Origin: Welwitschia mirabilis
Taxonomy: Eukaryota > Gnetophyta > Gnetopsida > Welwitschiales
Direction of reading: 5' to 3'
DNA: 36,141 bases
Assembly (NCBI GenBank): GCA_051453625.1
Contig: JBOZIK010000001.1
Coordinates: 12,771,776 to 12,807,916, forward strand
The notes beneath the pieces are model-generated. The model made no database searches. It had not been told where the DNA came from and saw nothing but the letters and a program-made list of their open reading frames with translations. Of the stretch, positions 11,475-21,631 are shown in pieces (the stretch's first letter is position 1; the number at the start of each line of letters is the position of its first letter). The translations under genes were made by a program, and so were the position numbers.

Positions 11475-11670
11475 GTCATCCTCACGACAGGAAGGATGAT
11501 GACACTATAGACGCCACATTAGTTGTTGATGTGAACTAGAGCTGACACTGCTGAGTCATCTGTTATAAAGGGCTATGGTTCCCATGGTCATTTCCACGAC
11601 ATGCAGGACGATGATTGTAACATTTGATCCATCATCCCCTTGGTCATCTCCACGACAGCCATGACGACAC
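11475..11670 (+). repeat. Three hairpin-type motifs in the gypsy LTR
   Basis: Copies at 11475-11503, 11586-11616 and 11642-11670 share the pattern (G)TCATCCYCACGACA followed by an AGGATGATGA-like half. The two halves are partly complementary and can fold. The same motif recurs in the leader downstream. Confidence 0.6.
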
Positions 11671-11770
11671 TTGTAACTGCTAGCCGACCTTTGTCTGTTT
11701 CATCCATTTCCTATCTATAATTAAGCACATTTTGTGGCACCTTTTGTACATCGGCTTTGCCTTGTAACCC

Positions 11771-11778
11771 TATAAATA
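11771..11778 (+). promoter_or_regulatory. TATA box in gypsy 5' LTR
   Basis: TATAAATA about 545 bases into the LTR, in a stretch also conserved (as TATAAAGA) in the 3' LTR. Likely marks the U3/R start of the retroelement transcript. Confidence 0.55.
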
Positions 11779-12352
11779 AAACCTCTCTTCAACTCTCCTC
11801 TCCATCTTCATTTGCATCAGACATTCTCGTGATAAGAGATTGAAGGGTTGGAGATATATCTTGATATTTGCAGAAAGACATTCCCTTGGTAAAGGGTTGT
11901 GCATCCTTCATTGAGGCTCGACTATTTTGTAACCCAGATGCTAGTTCTACTTTAAAATAAAACTCTATTTTCCATTGTGCATCTTAATTTTGTTATATTT
12001 TCCTTGTGATTTATGTTGTCCTTGATCCAGTAATAGCTTCATTAATGATATAGGTCTCAAGGTGAATCTCTGTTAAGATTGAAGAAAGTAGTTTTAGATT
12101 CATTTTGCATTGCATTTAGATTTAGTTGCACTTGCCTTGCATCACATATTTACTTTCTTGCATTGGTTCTTAAGTTTTGGTTATGATATTCTCCGAAAAG
12201 CAATTCTCATTCTTCTCTTATAAGTCTTCAACGGGTTACGACATTTGGATCACTTCCATTCATACTAGAGTGTCTATTTTTCAATTTATATATTTTGATT
12301 AACATGATTTGAAGTAAAATGTAAAGTTGTAAAGATACAAACTACAACATTT

Positions 12353-12370
12353 TGGCGCCCTTACTAGGGA
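12353..12370 (+). other. Primer-binding site, tRNA-Asp-like (decayed)
   Basis: TGGCGCCCTTACTAGGGA starts three bases after the LTR end. Plant Athila-type gypsy elements commonly use TGGCGCCGTTGCCGGGGA, complementary to the 3' end of tRNA-Asp; this copy differs at a few positions. It primes minus-strand DNA synthesis. Confidence 0.7.
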
Positions 12371-12520
12371 AGGCTGCTGAGGAGCACGAGGATTTTCATC
12401 ATTTGGGTGAGTAAATCGGATTGTTGTTTAGTTATTTATCTATAGTGACATTATATTGTTGATTAGGAACTGTAGGTTTTTTGTTCTTAATTTTTGGTTT
12501 TTTGTAGTCTGTAATAACAA

Positions 12521-12882
12521 TTATCATCCTTTTTTTCATCCCCACAACCTTGAGAATGACAACACTAGTTTTTTCAGTTTTAATTTTTATTTGTGAGTTT
12601 GGTTTCAGTTCCAGTAGTTAAATAATTGTTACCTCCATCGTCGTTCCCACAACAAGGTAGACAACAACTCGTATTCTATTTTCCATTTTTGGTTTTTGGA
12701 TTTTACTTTCGTCTTAGTATAATAATAATTAGTTCTCATTGTCTCTTGTGTTATCCACACAACCATAAGAATGATAGTCTATGTGTATTTTCGGCTTTTG
12801 GCTTTTTGCTCTATTAAATTTTTGTTTTCCACTTTCTGTTGTTGTCGTCTCCTCTGTCATTCCCATGACAGTCAGGATGACT
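12521..12882 (+). repeat. Gypsy leader, copy 1: four hairpin motifs about 105-110 bp apart
   Basis: Decayed copies of TCGTCC..CCCACGACA..GGACGAC lie at about 12521-12564, 12631-12670, 12732-12778 and 12842-12882, between the primer site and gag. Matching copies stand in the second leader at 14270-14628 with better preserved CpG positions. Confidence 0.6.
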
Positions 12883-12937
12883 ATTAGTGGTTTTTTATTT
12901 CATTTTTTGTTGTTTTCTATTTACAGGATGTTATGAC

Positions 12938-13988
12938 ATGATCAACCTAGGAAAGAAGTATCAGAGCGAAAGTTTGTTAATAGAAGAGAACATTAGAGAA
13001 GGACTCATTAAATTTGAAATCAAATCGGAAAAACAATTTCTAGGTGCATACAATATTTCTTCTTAGTTTATTTTTTCTAAATTCGATCCCATTCAAGAAA
13101 ATTTTGTAGAAGATAATTTACAAGAAGAATATAATTTTAGAATATTGAGTACTTCACAAAAACAAAAGCAATTTATAGGGTCTTCAACCCTTGGTCCTAA
13201 TGCAAATCTTACCCTAACGGAATTAATAGGAAACAGGAAACAAGAGATTTAAAATCCTTTTGATTTACCCCCAGGAGATGACATTGACTTAAAAAACCTA
13301 AATGCCTATCCAATATTTAGTGGTGAACACAATGAGGATCCCTTCCAACACATTGCAGACATGGAACAGTTAGTTCTTACCTCAGGGAACAGAAAGAAAA
13401 GGATTAATGATCGAACATACATGGTAATATTTCTTATGACATTGAAGAAAAGAGCAAAACTTTGGTTAAAAACTATACCCCATAAAAGTTTAAAACTTTG
13501 GGAGGCAATTGTTAGAAAAAGGAAAAAGTAAGTAACAAATTTTCAATAATAACTAAATAAGGATTATGCTTCCACANNNNNNNNNNNNNNNNNNNNNNNN
13601 NNNNNNNNNNNNNNNNNNNNNNNNNNNNNNNNNNNNNNNNNNNNNNNNNNNNNNNNNNNNNNNNNNNNNNNNNNNNAAAAACTATACCCCATAAAAGTTT
13701 AAAACTTTGGGAGGCCATTGTTAGAAAAAGGAAAAAGTAAGTAATAAATTTTCAATAATAACTAAATAAGGATTATGCTTCCACATATGAACACTTATTT
13801 ATAGCAATCCACTCTAATCCAGTAGATGCTTCCACATGAGAAGAATTAGTTGACTACTTTTATAGTGGGATAAACTACCAAATAAAACAACTCCTAGACT
13901 TCTCTTGTGGTGAAAACCTTATGAACCTCACATTAGAAAATGTCTAGAAAACATTAGAAGAACTTGTAGAGGTAAGCCAAGCTTGGCC
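12938..13988 (+). pseudogene. Gypsy gag, copy 1 (broken, 3' end lost in gap)
   Basis: ATG at 12938 opens a frame (MINLGKKYQSE...) homologous to the second gag copy from 14684. It covers the matrix-like N-terminus and reaches the retrotransposon-gag domain (RAKLWLKTIPHKS at about 13450-13490), with in-frame stops such as that after YNISS (about 13063). The segment LWEAI/FQ at 13468-13576 is repeated after the gap at 13577-13676. This copy lacks the stretch SWDQVQEAFIKRFM that copy 2 has, a deletion between WE and IVRKRK. It ends at a second gap (13989). Gag proteins form the particle in which reverse transcription happens. Confidence 0.75.
13577..13676. other. Assembly gap with duplicated flanks
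   Basis: 100 N. The 109 bases before it (13468-13576) recur at 13677-13785 with about two to three differences. Most likely one locus represented twice. Confidence 0.85.
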
Positions 13989-14088
13989 NNNNNNNNNNNN
14001 NNNNNNNNNNNNNNNNNNNNNNNNNNNNNNNNNNNNNNNNNNNNNNNNNNNNNNNNNNNNNNNNNNNNNNNNNNNNNNNNNNNNNNNN
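13989..14088. other. Assembly gap between two gypsy copies
   Basis: 100 N. The left flank is late gag of copy 1 and the right flank is the last bases of an LTR plus primer site of copy 2, so the true distance and order are unknown. Confidence 0.9.
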
Positions 14089-14120
14089 TGCACCGCAACA
14101 TCTTGCGTCGTTGTCAGGGA
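14089..14120 (+). other. LTR end and primer-binding site of second gypsy copy
   Basis: TGCACCGCAACA (14089-14100) corresponds to the LTR end at 12338-12349. It is followed by TTGCGTCGTTGTCAGGGA (14103-14120), again a tRNA-Asp-like primer site, with different mutations from the first copy. The downstream bases (AAGGCTACTGAGGAGCAC) match those after the first primer site. Confidence 0.75.
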
Positions 14121-14269
14121 AGGCTACTGAGGAGCACAAGGATTGTCATCATTTAGGTGAGTAAATAGGATTTTGTTCGGTGATTTATCTATAGCAATGT
14201 TGTATTCTTGATTAGGAAGTGTAGGATTTTTGTTCACAGTTTTCAGTTTTTCGTAGTCTGTAATAACAG

Positions 14270-14628
14270 TTGTCGTCCTCTCTGTCGTCCTCACGACATT
14301 GGGAACAACAGCACTAGTTTTCTCAGTTTTAATTGTTGTCTGTGAGTTTTCTGAGAGTTTTCTTTCGGTTTCTGTTTCAGTAGCTAAATAATTGTCATCT
14401 TGTTCAGTGTCCCCACAACAAGGTGGACGACGGCTCTCATTCTGTTTTCGGATTATAGCTTTTGTTAGTCAGTAATAATCATTTTTTCCTCGTCCCTTGT
14501 GTCGTCGACACGACTAGAAGGACGACAGCTTATTTTTAGCTTTCGGATTTCTGCTAAAATTCTATTCTCTGCTTCTGTTTTCTACTTTTGTCGTCCGCTC
14601 TATCATCCCCATGATAGTCAGGACGACT
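14270..14628 (+). repeat. Gypsy leader, copy 2: four hairpin motifs about 90-125 bp apart
   Basis: Copies at about 14270-14313, 14396-14433, 14486-14529 and 14589-14628 show the pattern GTCGTCC..CCCACGACA..GGACGAC. The first half and last half of each copy are complementary (GTCGTCC/GGACGAC), so each can form a stem. A role in RNA packaging or dimerisation would fit the position but is only a guess. Confidence 0.65.
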
Positions 14629-14683
14629 ATTAGTTATTTTTTATTTCATTTTCTATTATTTTCTATTTGCAAGAAGCTGTGGC

Positions 14684-16060
14684 ATAGTCAATCCAGGAAA
14701 GAAGTATCAGAGAGAAATGCTGTTAATAGAAGAGAACATCAGAAAAGGACTGGTCGACTTCAAAATCAAATCGGAAAAACAACCTCCAAGTGGATACAAT
14801 ATTCCTTTTGAGTTTATTTTTTCTGAATCAGATCCGGTAAAAGAAAATCTTGTAGAAGATAGTTTAGAAAAAGAAGATAATTTTACAATGTCGAGTGTTG
14901 CGCAAATGCAAAAACAAGTTGTAGGGTCTTCAACCCCTGATCCTAATGCGAACCTTACCCTGAGGGAATTAATAGTAAATAGGAAATGAGAAATTCAAAC
15001 TCCTTTTGATTTACTCCCAGAAGACGATGTTGAGTTAAAAAATTTATATACCTATACCTGTCCCATCTTTACTGGTGAACATGATGAGGGTCCCCTCCAA
15101 CACATTGCGGACATAAAACAGTTAGTTCTTACCTCTGGGAACGGAAAGAAAAGGATTAGTGATCAAACATACATGGTCATTTTTCCCATGACATTGGAGG
15201 GAAGAGCAAAACTTTGGCTAAAAACTATACCCCACAAAAGTTTAAAGTCTTGGGATCAAGTCCAGGAGGCTTTCATTAAAAGATTTATGAGTAAAGCAAC
15301 CGTTAGAAAAAGAAAAAAGGAAGTAACAAATTTTCAATAACAACCAAATGAGGATTATGCTTCCACATACGAACGTTTCTTTATAGCAATCGACTCTAAC
15401 CCAGTAGACGCTTTCACACGAGAAGAATTAGTTGACTATTTTTATAGTGGGCTAAACTGCCAAACAAAACAACTCGTAGACTTCTCTTGTGGTGGAAACC
15501 TTATGAACCTCACATTAGAGAATGCCTAGAAGACATTAGAAGAACTTGTAGAGGTAAGAAGACAACCCTGTAGGAGAAATCCTTAAAGATTCGAAAGAGG
15601 TTAAACAAGAAAAGGAGGTAGAAGACAACCCTGCAAATCTGATTAGAGATTTCACAACTACTCTGGAGAAATACACTGAAATGATTTTAGATGTCAAATC
15701 AGCAGCTGAGAAGAATGTTATGCTAAAATGTGACTTATGCAAGGACAATTATCGCATTACCAAGGATTGTCTACTTTTACCAACCTATAAAGAGAAAATA
15801 CATGAAGAAGTTTGTGCTTTCAATCAAAAATTTCCAAACTTCAGAAATCAAAATTAGGCACGACCCAACAAGTTCAAAAATTTTCAAAATAATTTTTAGC
15901 CTTTCAAAAGTCAAGTTCAATATTTAGACTTCTAACCAAGTTCATCAAACTTTCAACATTCAAATGATCCCTTACAAAATTATAGATGAACTTAGGAAAT
16001 CACAAGAAAAAATGAACCCTAGCTTATAAAAGATAAATGCTAAACTTGAAAACTTAGTAG
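14684..16060 (+). pseudogene. Gypsy gag, copy 2, with zinc-knuckle relic
   Basis: The start codon used in copy 1 is ATA here (14684); the first ATG in frame is 14717. The frame covers the N-terminal region, then the retrotransposon-gag domain with RAKLWLKTIPHKS and SWDQVQEAFIKRFM at about 15200-15290, then a nucleocapsid-type knuckle CDLCKDNYRITKDC at 15729-15770. In that knuckle the pattern is CX2CX4HX4C with the His changed to Arg. Stops occur at 14987-14989, about 15340 and about 15527, plus a frameshift near 15580, so the product cannot be made whole. The adjacent polybasic, Asn- and Phe-rich stretch (15800-15960) is typical of gag tails. Confidence 0.85.
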
Positions 16061-16560
16061 ATACCCTTCAACAAACAATGTTGGAAAATCAAAGACTACA
16101 AGAATCTTTAGCAACAAAACCTCTGCCAAACCCTAATGAAATGAGAAGAGATTTTAAGGTTGTAACACAAAGTGGACAGAAAACAAGCCCTCCTTCTTGT
16201 GAAGCATCAACCTTATAAAATAACACTAGAGATGATGAGGAAGAAGAGGACATCGAAATATTAGAAAATTACAACTTCCCTATTCTTGATAAAAGTAAAA
16301 AGAAAAATTCTTCTCAAAAATTAGAAAAGCAATCAGCTACCCCTTGGCTTGATAGGCTTAACACTAATTTAACTTTCAATGAATATCTCAAAACCTTTAT
16401 GAAAAATGTGAGCATAAAATTATCTTTTTGCAAACTTTTGCAAGAAAATCTAAGGTACTCTAAGCTATAAAAAGACTTAACCAGAAGAAAATAAAAATGA
16501 GTTATTCCTAGTAAAGTCTTTTTAGCTCAATCCCTTATGAACTTAGTGTTATAAAAATAT
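16060..16560 (+). pseudogene. Gypsy gag-pol linker with coiled-coil segment (broken)
   Basis: A frame near 16045-16125 reads LENLVDTLQQTMLENQRLQE, a heptad-like pattern that suggests a short coiled coil. It is followed by an acidic block (DDEEEEDIEILE, about 16232-16267) and PWLDRL / NEYLKTFMKNV segments. Position and style fit the linker between nucleocapsid and protease in Athila/Tat elements. Several stops are present. No enzymatic motif. Confidence 0.5.
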
Positions 16561-16569
16561 CCAAAATTT

Positions 16570-16990
16570 AAAGATCTAAGGGCATCAATGGTGATGTTAC
16601 ATTAGAGAGAAACAAAAGTATCAGGAGAGCTTTAGCCGACATTGGAATAAGCATTAATATCATGCCATTTAACATTTGTTAGAGACTTGGTTTAGAAGAT
16701 AGAATAGAGCCCACTCAGATTATCTTAGAGTTAGTAGATACTTTAGTTAAGAAACTCTTAGGGGTCATCAAAGATTTAGTGATCTAAATTAAAGAGACAT
16801 GCTATCCAGTAGATGTGGTTGTCATAGAGGTTAAACATAGTGGAGATTATCTATTACTTCTAGGATGATTCTTCTATGCAACAGCTCATTGCATTATTAA
16901 CACAAGAACTGAGACGATGAAGTATCACCTAAGAAACATAAAGTTTTCAATTAGAGTGTTTAATGCAGCTGACAAAAAACTAGGTGACAA
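16570..16990 (+). pseudogene. Gypsy aspartic protease (broken)
   Basis: ADIGISINIMPF at about 16635-16670 matches the plant Athila/Tat protease core, usually CDLGASINLMPL, in which the Asp (16638-16640) is catalytic. Further on come a decayed RLGL, PVDVVVIEV and LLLLG.FFYATAHCIINT, the usual second half (FIVLDVE..PLILGRPFLATA). The enzyme would cut the gag-pol polyprotein. Stops at about 16680 and 16785 and others break the frame. Confidence 0.75.
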
Positions 16991-17362
16991 ATGGGACATA
17001 GAAATAAAATCAAACCAACTTTATTCCTTCAACATCGTCCCCTAGAAGAAAGATGGTTGACATTACACAAACCCACACATTATGATGATCCACTTGAGGT
17101 TAAGAACTTAGAAAAATTCATTAAATCCAACTTTAGACATGAACTTTTACATCAAAATGAAGAAATGGAACCCTTAAATGGCAAGGAAGTCCAACTATTA
17201 AATGAAAACTCGTACTTTGATGGAGATCATCCATTATATAAGCCAGAAACTGAAAATTTTAGTTTGAATCTTAAAAATATTCCTAGTGGATTAAAATGTA
17301 TTTTTCTTTGTAATGATCGAAACAAACCTCTTATAATCAATGAAAATTTTTCCCCTAAATAA
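16991..17362 (+). pseudogene. Gypsy protease-RT linker (open over 123 codons)
   Basis: This 372-base open frame (MGHRNKIKPTLFLQH...) sits between the protease and RT domains, where Athila/Tat elements carry a poorly conserved linker. I recognise no domain in it. The relative lack of stops over 370 bases may be chance or may mean that the element is not very old. Confidence 0.5.
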
Positions 17363-17379
17363 TAATCAATATTAATCTC

Positions 17380-18320
17380 CCTTTTGACTTCCAAAATTCA
17401 TGCTTTTACTTGGTCTCATGGAGATTTATCTACTCTTCTCCTTATATTTTTTAACATAAAATCTATCTTGAGGCAAATGCAAAACTTATTAGAAAACCAT
17501 AAGGAAGATTAAATCTAGCACTTAAACAAGTAATTAAATATGAAATCATTAAGTTAATGGATGTTGAAATCATTTATGCTATATTAGATAGTAAATGGAT
17601 AAGTTCCTTACTATAGTGCCAAAAAAGAGTGGGAAATGGGGAGTCTACATAGATTTTAGAAAATTGAATGAAGTCACAAGGAATATTAATTGTCCTCTCC
17701 ACTTCCTCGACTAAATACTTGATAGAATTTAGGGACATTCTTTCTATTACCTTTTAGATGGATATAACGGTTATAACCAACTTTGCATAGCTAGCAAAGA
17801 TCAAACCAAAACCACTTTTATTTTGACATTTGGGATGTTTTCTTTTAGATAAATGCCTTTTCATTTATGTAACGCTCCTCAAAATTTTCAACATGCTAAG
17901 ATGGACATATTTCCAAACATGTTAGAGGATTCAATAGAAATCTTTATGGATGACTTTTTTATCTTTGAAAAAACCTTTGATCAAACCTTAGAAAGAGTAG
18001 AAAAATTCCTTGATAGATGCATAGAATGTGGTCTTCACTTAAGTTAGGAAAAGAGTTTTCTTAGTTAAAAGTGAAATTATTCTAGGCCACCATATTTCTC
18101 AAAGAGGAATTAAGATGGACCCTAAGAAAGTTCGTATCATTCAACACTTAACTCCTCTAACCAATGTTAAACAACTCTGATCTTTTCTTGGAAATTATGG
18201 TTTTTATCGCTGTTTCATACATGATTATGCTAAAATCAGTAAATCCCTACACTCATTACTAGAAAAAGAAGTCAAATTTTATTGGAATACATCTTGCTAG
18301 CTTTCTTTTGATAAACTCAA
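17380..18320 (+). pseudogene. Gypsy reverse transcriptase (broken)
   Basis: Domain blocks follow in order: FTWSHGDL at about 17415; an HKIYLEANAK-type block at about 17455; LNLALKQV..EIIKLMD at about 17510-17560; VPKKSGKWGVYIDFRKLNEV (about 17618-17677); LDGYNGYNQ at about 17754; and MPFHLCNAPQNF at 17853. The catalytic FMDDF (17943-17957) is the form of YXDD used by the Athila/Tat branch. After it come the thumb-type GLHLS and ILGHHISQRGIKMD blocks. Stops at 17710, 17850 and 18045 and several shifts prevent expression. RT copies the element RNA into DNA in the particle. Confidence 0.9.
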
Positions 18321-18339
18321 ACATAAACTCTCTTATGCT

Positions 18340-18949
18340 ACTATTGTAACAAGATCTGATTGGAAGAAATATTTTGAGTTAATGTGCGATGCTAGTAATT
18401 TTGCTATAGGTGGGGTGCTTAGGCAAAAATTAAAAAAAATGAGTTTAAAGTCATATCTTACCATGGTAAAACATTGTCTAAAGCTCAAGCGTGCTATTCA
18501 ACTACTGAAAGAGAAATGTTAGCCATAATATTTTGCCTCCAAAATCTTAGACATTATTTTTTAGGCTTGTTTACATGGACCGTGTGGTGATTAAACACCT
18601 GATGAATAAGAAATATTCTAGCACTAGGTTAATTAGATGGATCCTCTTAATGAAAAAATTTAACTTCACTATCATAGATAAAGCAAAAAAACATAACAAT
18701 GTGGCAGATCACTTATCATGCCTTACTTCTTCTTCTGATGATCTTCTTATTAATTATTCTTTTTCAAATGAACAATTATTTGTTGTATCTTTTACTCATC
18801 CACCTCCATGGTATGTAGATGTCATTAGCTATCTTATCAATTTGAAAACACCACAAAAGTGGAGTCACAATCAAAGAAAACCTTTTCTCCATAGAATAGG
18901 TAACTATGAGTGGATAGCACCCTATCTTTATTGTAGATGTAAGGATTAA
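18340..18949 (+). pseudogene. Gypsy RNase H domain and connection to integrase (broken)
   Basis: WKKYFELMCDASNFAIGGVL (18361-18420) is the first RNase H block with its catalytic Asp. The final block, KHLMNKKYSSTRLIRWILLM and NNVADHLSCL (18593-18724), lies in the frame opened at 18575. The middle (TTEREMLAI) is out of frame. The frame continues into WSHNQRKPFL..WIAPYLYCRCKD, the usual link to integrase. RNase H removes the RNA template. Confidence 0.88.
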
Positions 18950-20268
18950 ATTATGAGAAAATGTATACTAGAATGGGAGAAACTTAATATCCTTTGCATT
19001 TATCATGGTGATATTTGTGGTGAACACTCTAATGGTCAGAAAATAATTATGAAATTATCCACTACACATTCTATTGGCCTAGTCTTTTTCAAGGCTCTTT
19101 TGAGTATGCTAGAAGGTGAGATGCATGTCAACATTTTATCAGTAGTTTACGATCAAAGGAAATTATCCTCAAATATATTATTGAGTGTGTACCTCTTGAC
19201 TATTAGGGGATTATGTTCATAGGTCTAATCAAACCACCTTATAAAGACAAAAACTACATCTTAGTGGCTATGGGTTATGTGACTGAATGGGTTGAAGTAG
19301 TTCCTACTTTCTTAAATGATGCTCAAATCATTTGTAACTTTGTTAGAACTTAAAATTTTTCAACGTTTATGTTTTCCTTAAATGATGCCCAAACCATGTA
19401 GCTTTTGCTTAATACCCTCAAACCAATGGACAATCTAAAAATGCTAATAGAGAAATTAAAAAGATGCTTTAAAAGCTTGTCTCTTCTAATAAGAAGTCAT
19501 GGGATTTTAAACTGAATGATGTTCTTTGGGCTTACTGTACCACTTGGCATAATTCACTTGGTTTTTTACCTTATAAACTTGTATACAGTAAAGTCTATGT
19601 TTTACCTGTTGATGCTTGTTACAATTCTTATTATTCTATACATCAACTTAATCTTGTGAACTTAGAAGAAAACCTTAAAACTTGTTTAGCTCAATTGGAT
19701 CATCTAGATGAAAAACAAACTCAAGCTATTCATTTTCAACTTATTCATAAATCCCAAAATAAGTTCAAGCATGATAAAGTATTTATTCATAAGGACTTTG
19801 TACTTGGTCAACTTGTCTTGTTATATAATACTAGAGTACATCTTCTACACAACAAGTTAACTTTAACATGGTTAGGTCCTTACCTTATTGAAAAAGTACA
19901 TTTTAATGGTTCTGTTAAAATTTCTGACTTAACCACTAAAGAAATTCAGAAAGTTAATGGACAAAGGTTGAAAATATATAAGAAATCTTCTAATATAAAC
20001 ATGANNNNNNNNNNNNNNNNNNNNNNNNNNNNNNNNNNNNNNNNNNNNNNNNNNNNNNNNNNNNNNNNNNNNNNNNNNNNNNNNNNNNNNNNNNNNNNNN
20101 NNNNCTAATAGCTCAGTTGAAATTTTTGACTTAACCACTAAATAAATTCAGAAAGTTAATGGACAAAGGTTGAAAATATATAAGAAATCTTCTAATATAA
20201 ACATGATAGAAGTACTAGAATTAGAGGTTCTCCTTGATGAGGAGGACTTCTTTCCTACCATTGTTTGA
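18950..20268 (+). pseudogene. Gypsy integrase (broken)
   Basis: The zinc-binding part shows YHGDICGEHSNGQK (about 18990-19030) and a CDACQ-like pair in another frame (about 19117-19140). The core shows MFIGLIKPPYKDKNYILVAM (19212-19271) and TEWVEVVPTF; the family reads DFIG, so the first Asp is changed. Next come NPQTNGQ-like sequence (about 19420) and WDFKLNDVLWAYCTTWHNSL. The C-terminal part (19656-20003) holds VLGQLVLLYNTRV, GPYLIEKV and VNGQRLKIYKK, with no chromodomain, as in Athila/Tat. A stretch of about 60 codons around 19350-19390 appears deleted. The last 98 bases recur after the gap at 20005-20104, and a stop ends the frame at 20266-20268. Confidence 0.88.
20005..20104. other. Assembly gap with duplicated flanks
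   Basis: 100 N. The 98 bases before it recur at 20105-20203 with about ten differences, mostly at the outer end. Either an unmerged contig end or two different element copies. Confidence 0.85.
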
Positions 20269-20390
20269 ATTTTCTCTTTGCTTTTTCCTTTGGAGGCCAT
20301 TATAACATCACTTAATCATTTTTCAAACATGACTTATGTATTTATTTTCAGGACTAGCCTTTGACTTAGGCATTTTGTAGTGGTAAGATT

Positions 20391-21531
20391 GGATCCATCT
20401 AATCTTAAAATATTTACACAACTATGACTTCAGTTTGAGGGTAGATGTTTTATTTTTGATGTTTTTCTCAATGATGAAAAGGTCTTAGGTTGTTTAAGGA
20501 TGTTTTTTCTTGTCTTTTATCTTATGACTTTACCTTTGTCCTTTGGAGTGTTTCATCATGTGGAATGTTTTCAATTGTGCATTTTAAAAAAAGCAAGAAA
20601 AAAAAAACAAAAAAAAAAAAACAAAAAAAGAGTGTGGAAATAAGACCATGATGTTTTATATTTGAGATAGCTCAAAAAAATGGTCACGATGATGTCCTAC
20701 TGCAAGTACACTGGGGCAAATTTTCCCAGAGGAGCTTTTAGCAGTGTAATATGGTAGCTTTGGGAACTACACTAGGGGTTCAGTTGGCCATGCTTTATAG
20801 GTCCTTACTTATATGACTGTTGTTATACTCCTCTCATCTTGGATACTTAGATAATAAAATAAAACTTAGAGGTTACAAGATTAGTAATTTTCCCAATGTA
20901 ATCAAAGGCACTGCTTTTTTCTTAGACTCTTAGTCTTTCCACATAATCATTTCATTTCTAAAGATTTAGGTGTTTTTTTTAAGATGTAGATAAATGAGTT
21001 TATTTTTGAGCAACTCTTTAATCTTATCATTTATTGTTTTAAGCATTCGATTTTTAGTGTCATCATAATCACCACCTGATCGAATGGAATTTTTCTATAT
21101 CAAGTCATGCATTTTTAAATCAAGTGATGTTATGATTTATTCCACGGGAGTTTGCTAGGTTAAAATTTAGGGTAGGTAGGCTATCTTCTTTATGTTTCCT
21201 TATTCTGATTCTTTTTGTTTTCTTTCATGGTTCAGTTAGTTGTTTCAAAGTTATTTCCATATTTTCTTATCATTTTAGGACCTTAACATTTAATAGTTTT
21301 CTTGTCTAGTTTTCAAGAAAGAGTTCATTTCTTGCTTAGATGAGTTTCCTTAATAACTTTTATGATGTTTCCTTTTAATCTTTTGGATTTCTAAATACTA
21401 CTCTTAATTATTTTATAATATCACATTTGTTGGACATTCATGGAGCTGCTTCATCCTAATTAGTACATTTCCATTGATTACTTTTTTCATGCTTGTCAGA
21501 GCATTTTATACATTTCTATTTTTCAAATCTA
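20391..21531 (+). repeat. Gypsy 3' non-coding region, copy 1
   Basis: This stretch lies downstream of pol and is rich in T. It contains an A-rich block at 20584-20630. It aligns along its whole length with 21632-22738: both share CTTCAGTTTGA, CTAGGGGTT and GTAGGTAGGCTATCTTCTTT. Divergence is clearly above a few percent. No open frame is maintained in both copies, so it is probably non-coding. Confidence 0.8.
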
Positions 21532-21631
21532 NNNNNNNNNNNNNNNNNNNNNNNNNNNNNNNNNNNNNNNNNNNNNNNNNNNNNNNNNNNNNNNNNNNNN
21601 NNNNNNNNNNNNNNNNNNNNNNNNNNNNNNN
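21532..21631. other. Assembly gap between the two copies of the gypsy 3' region
   Basis: 100 N placed exactly at the junction of the two copies. Confidence 0.9.

Larger units (their letters stand above)
11227..12349 (+). repeat. 5' LTR of Athila/Tat-type gypsy element
   Basis: The LTR starts TGATGCGATGCC and ends CTACAACA, about 1123 bp. Its first 540 bases match 23129-23669 closely enough to align by eye (both share AAATTGTATRTATTTGATGG and the block CCTATAAA). It is followed by a primer-binding site. It carries a TATA box and three copies of a TCATCC..CACGACA..GGATGA hairpin motif. The TSD cannot be confirmed because the 3' LTR is truncated. Confidence 0.85.

Noticed and set aside
11475-14628. 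CRISPR-like or other prokaryotic repeat array.
   Set aside because: Repeats are degenerate, spacing is irregular, spacers are themselves homologous between copies, and the context is a plant LTR element.
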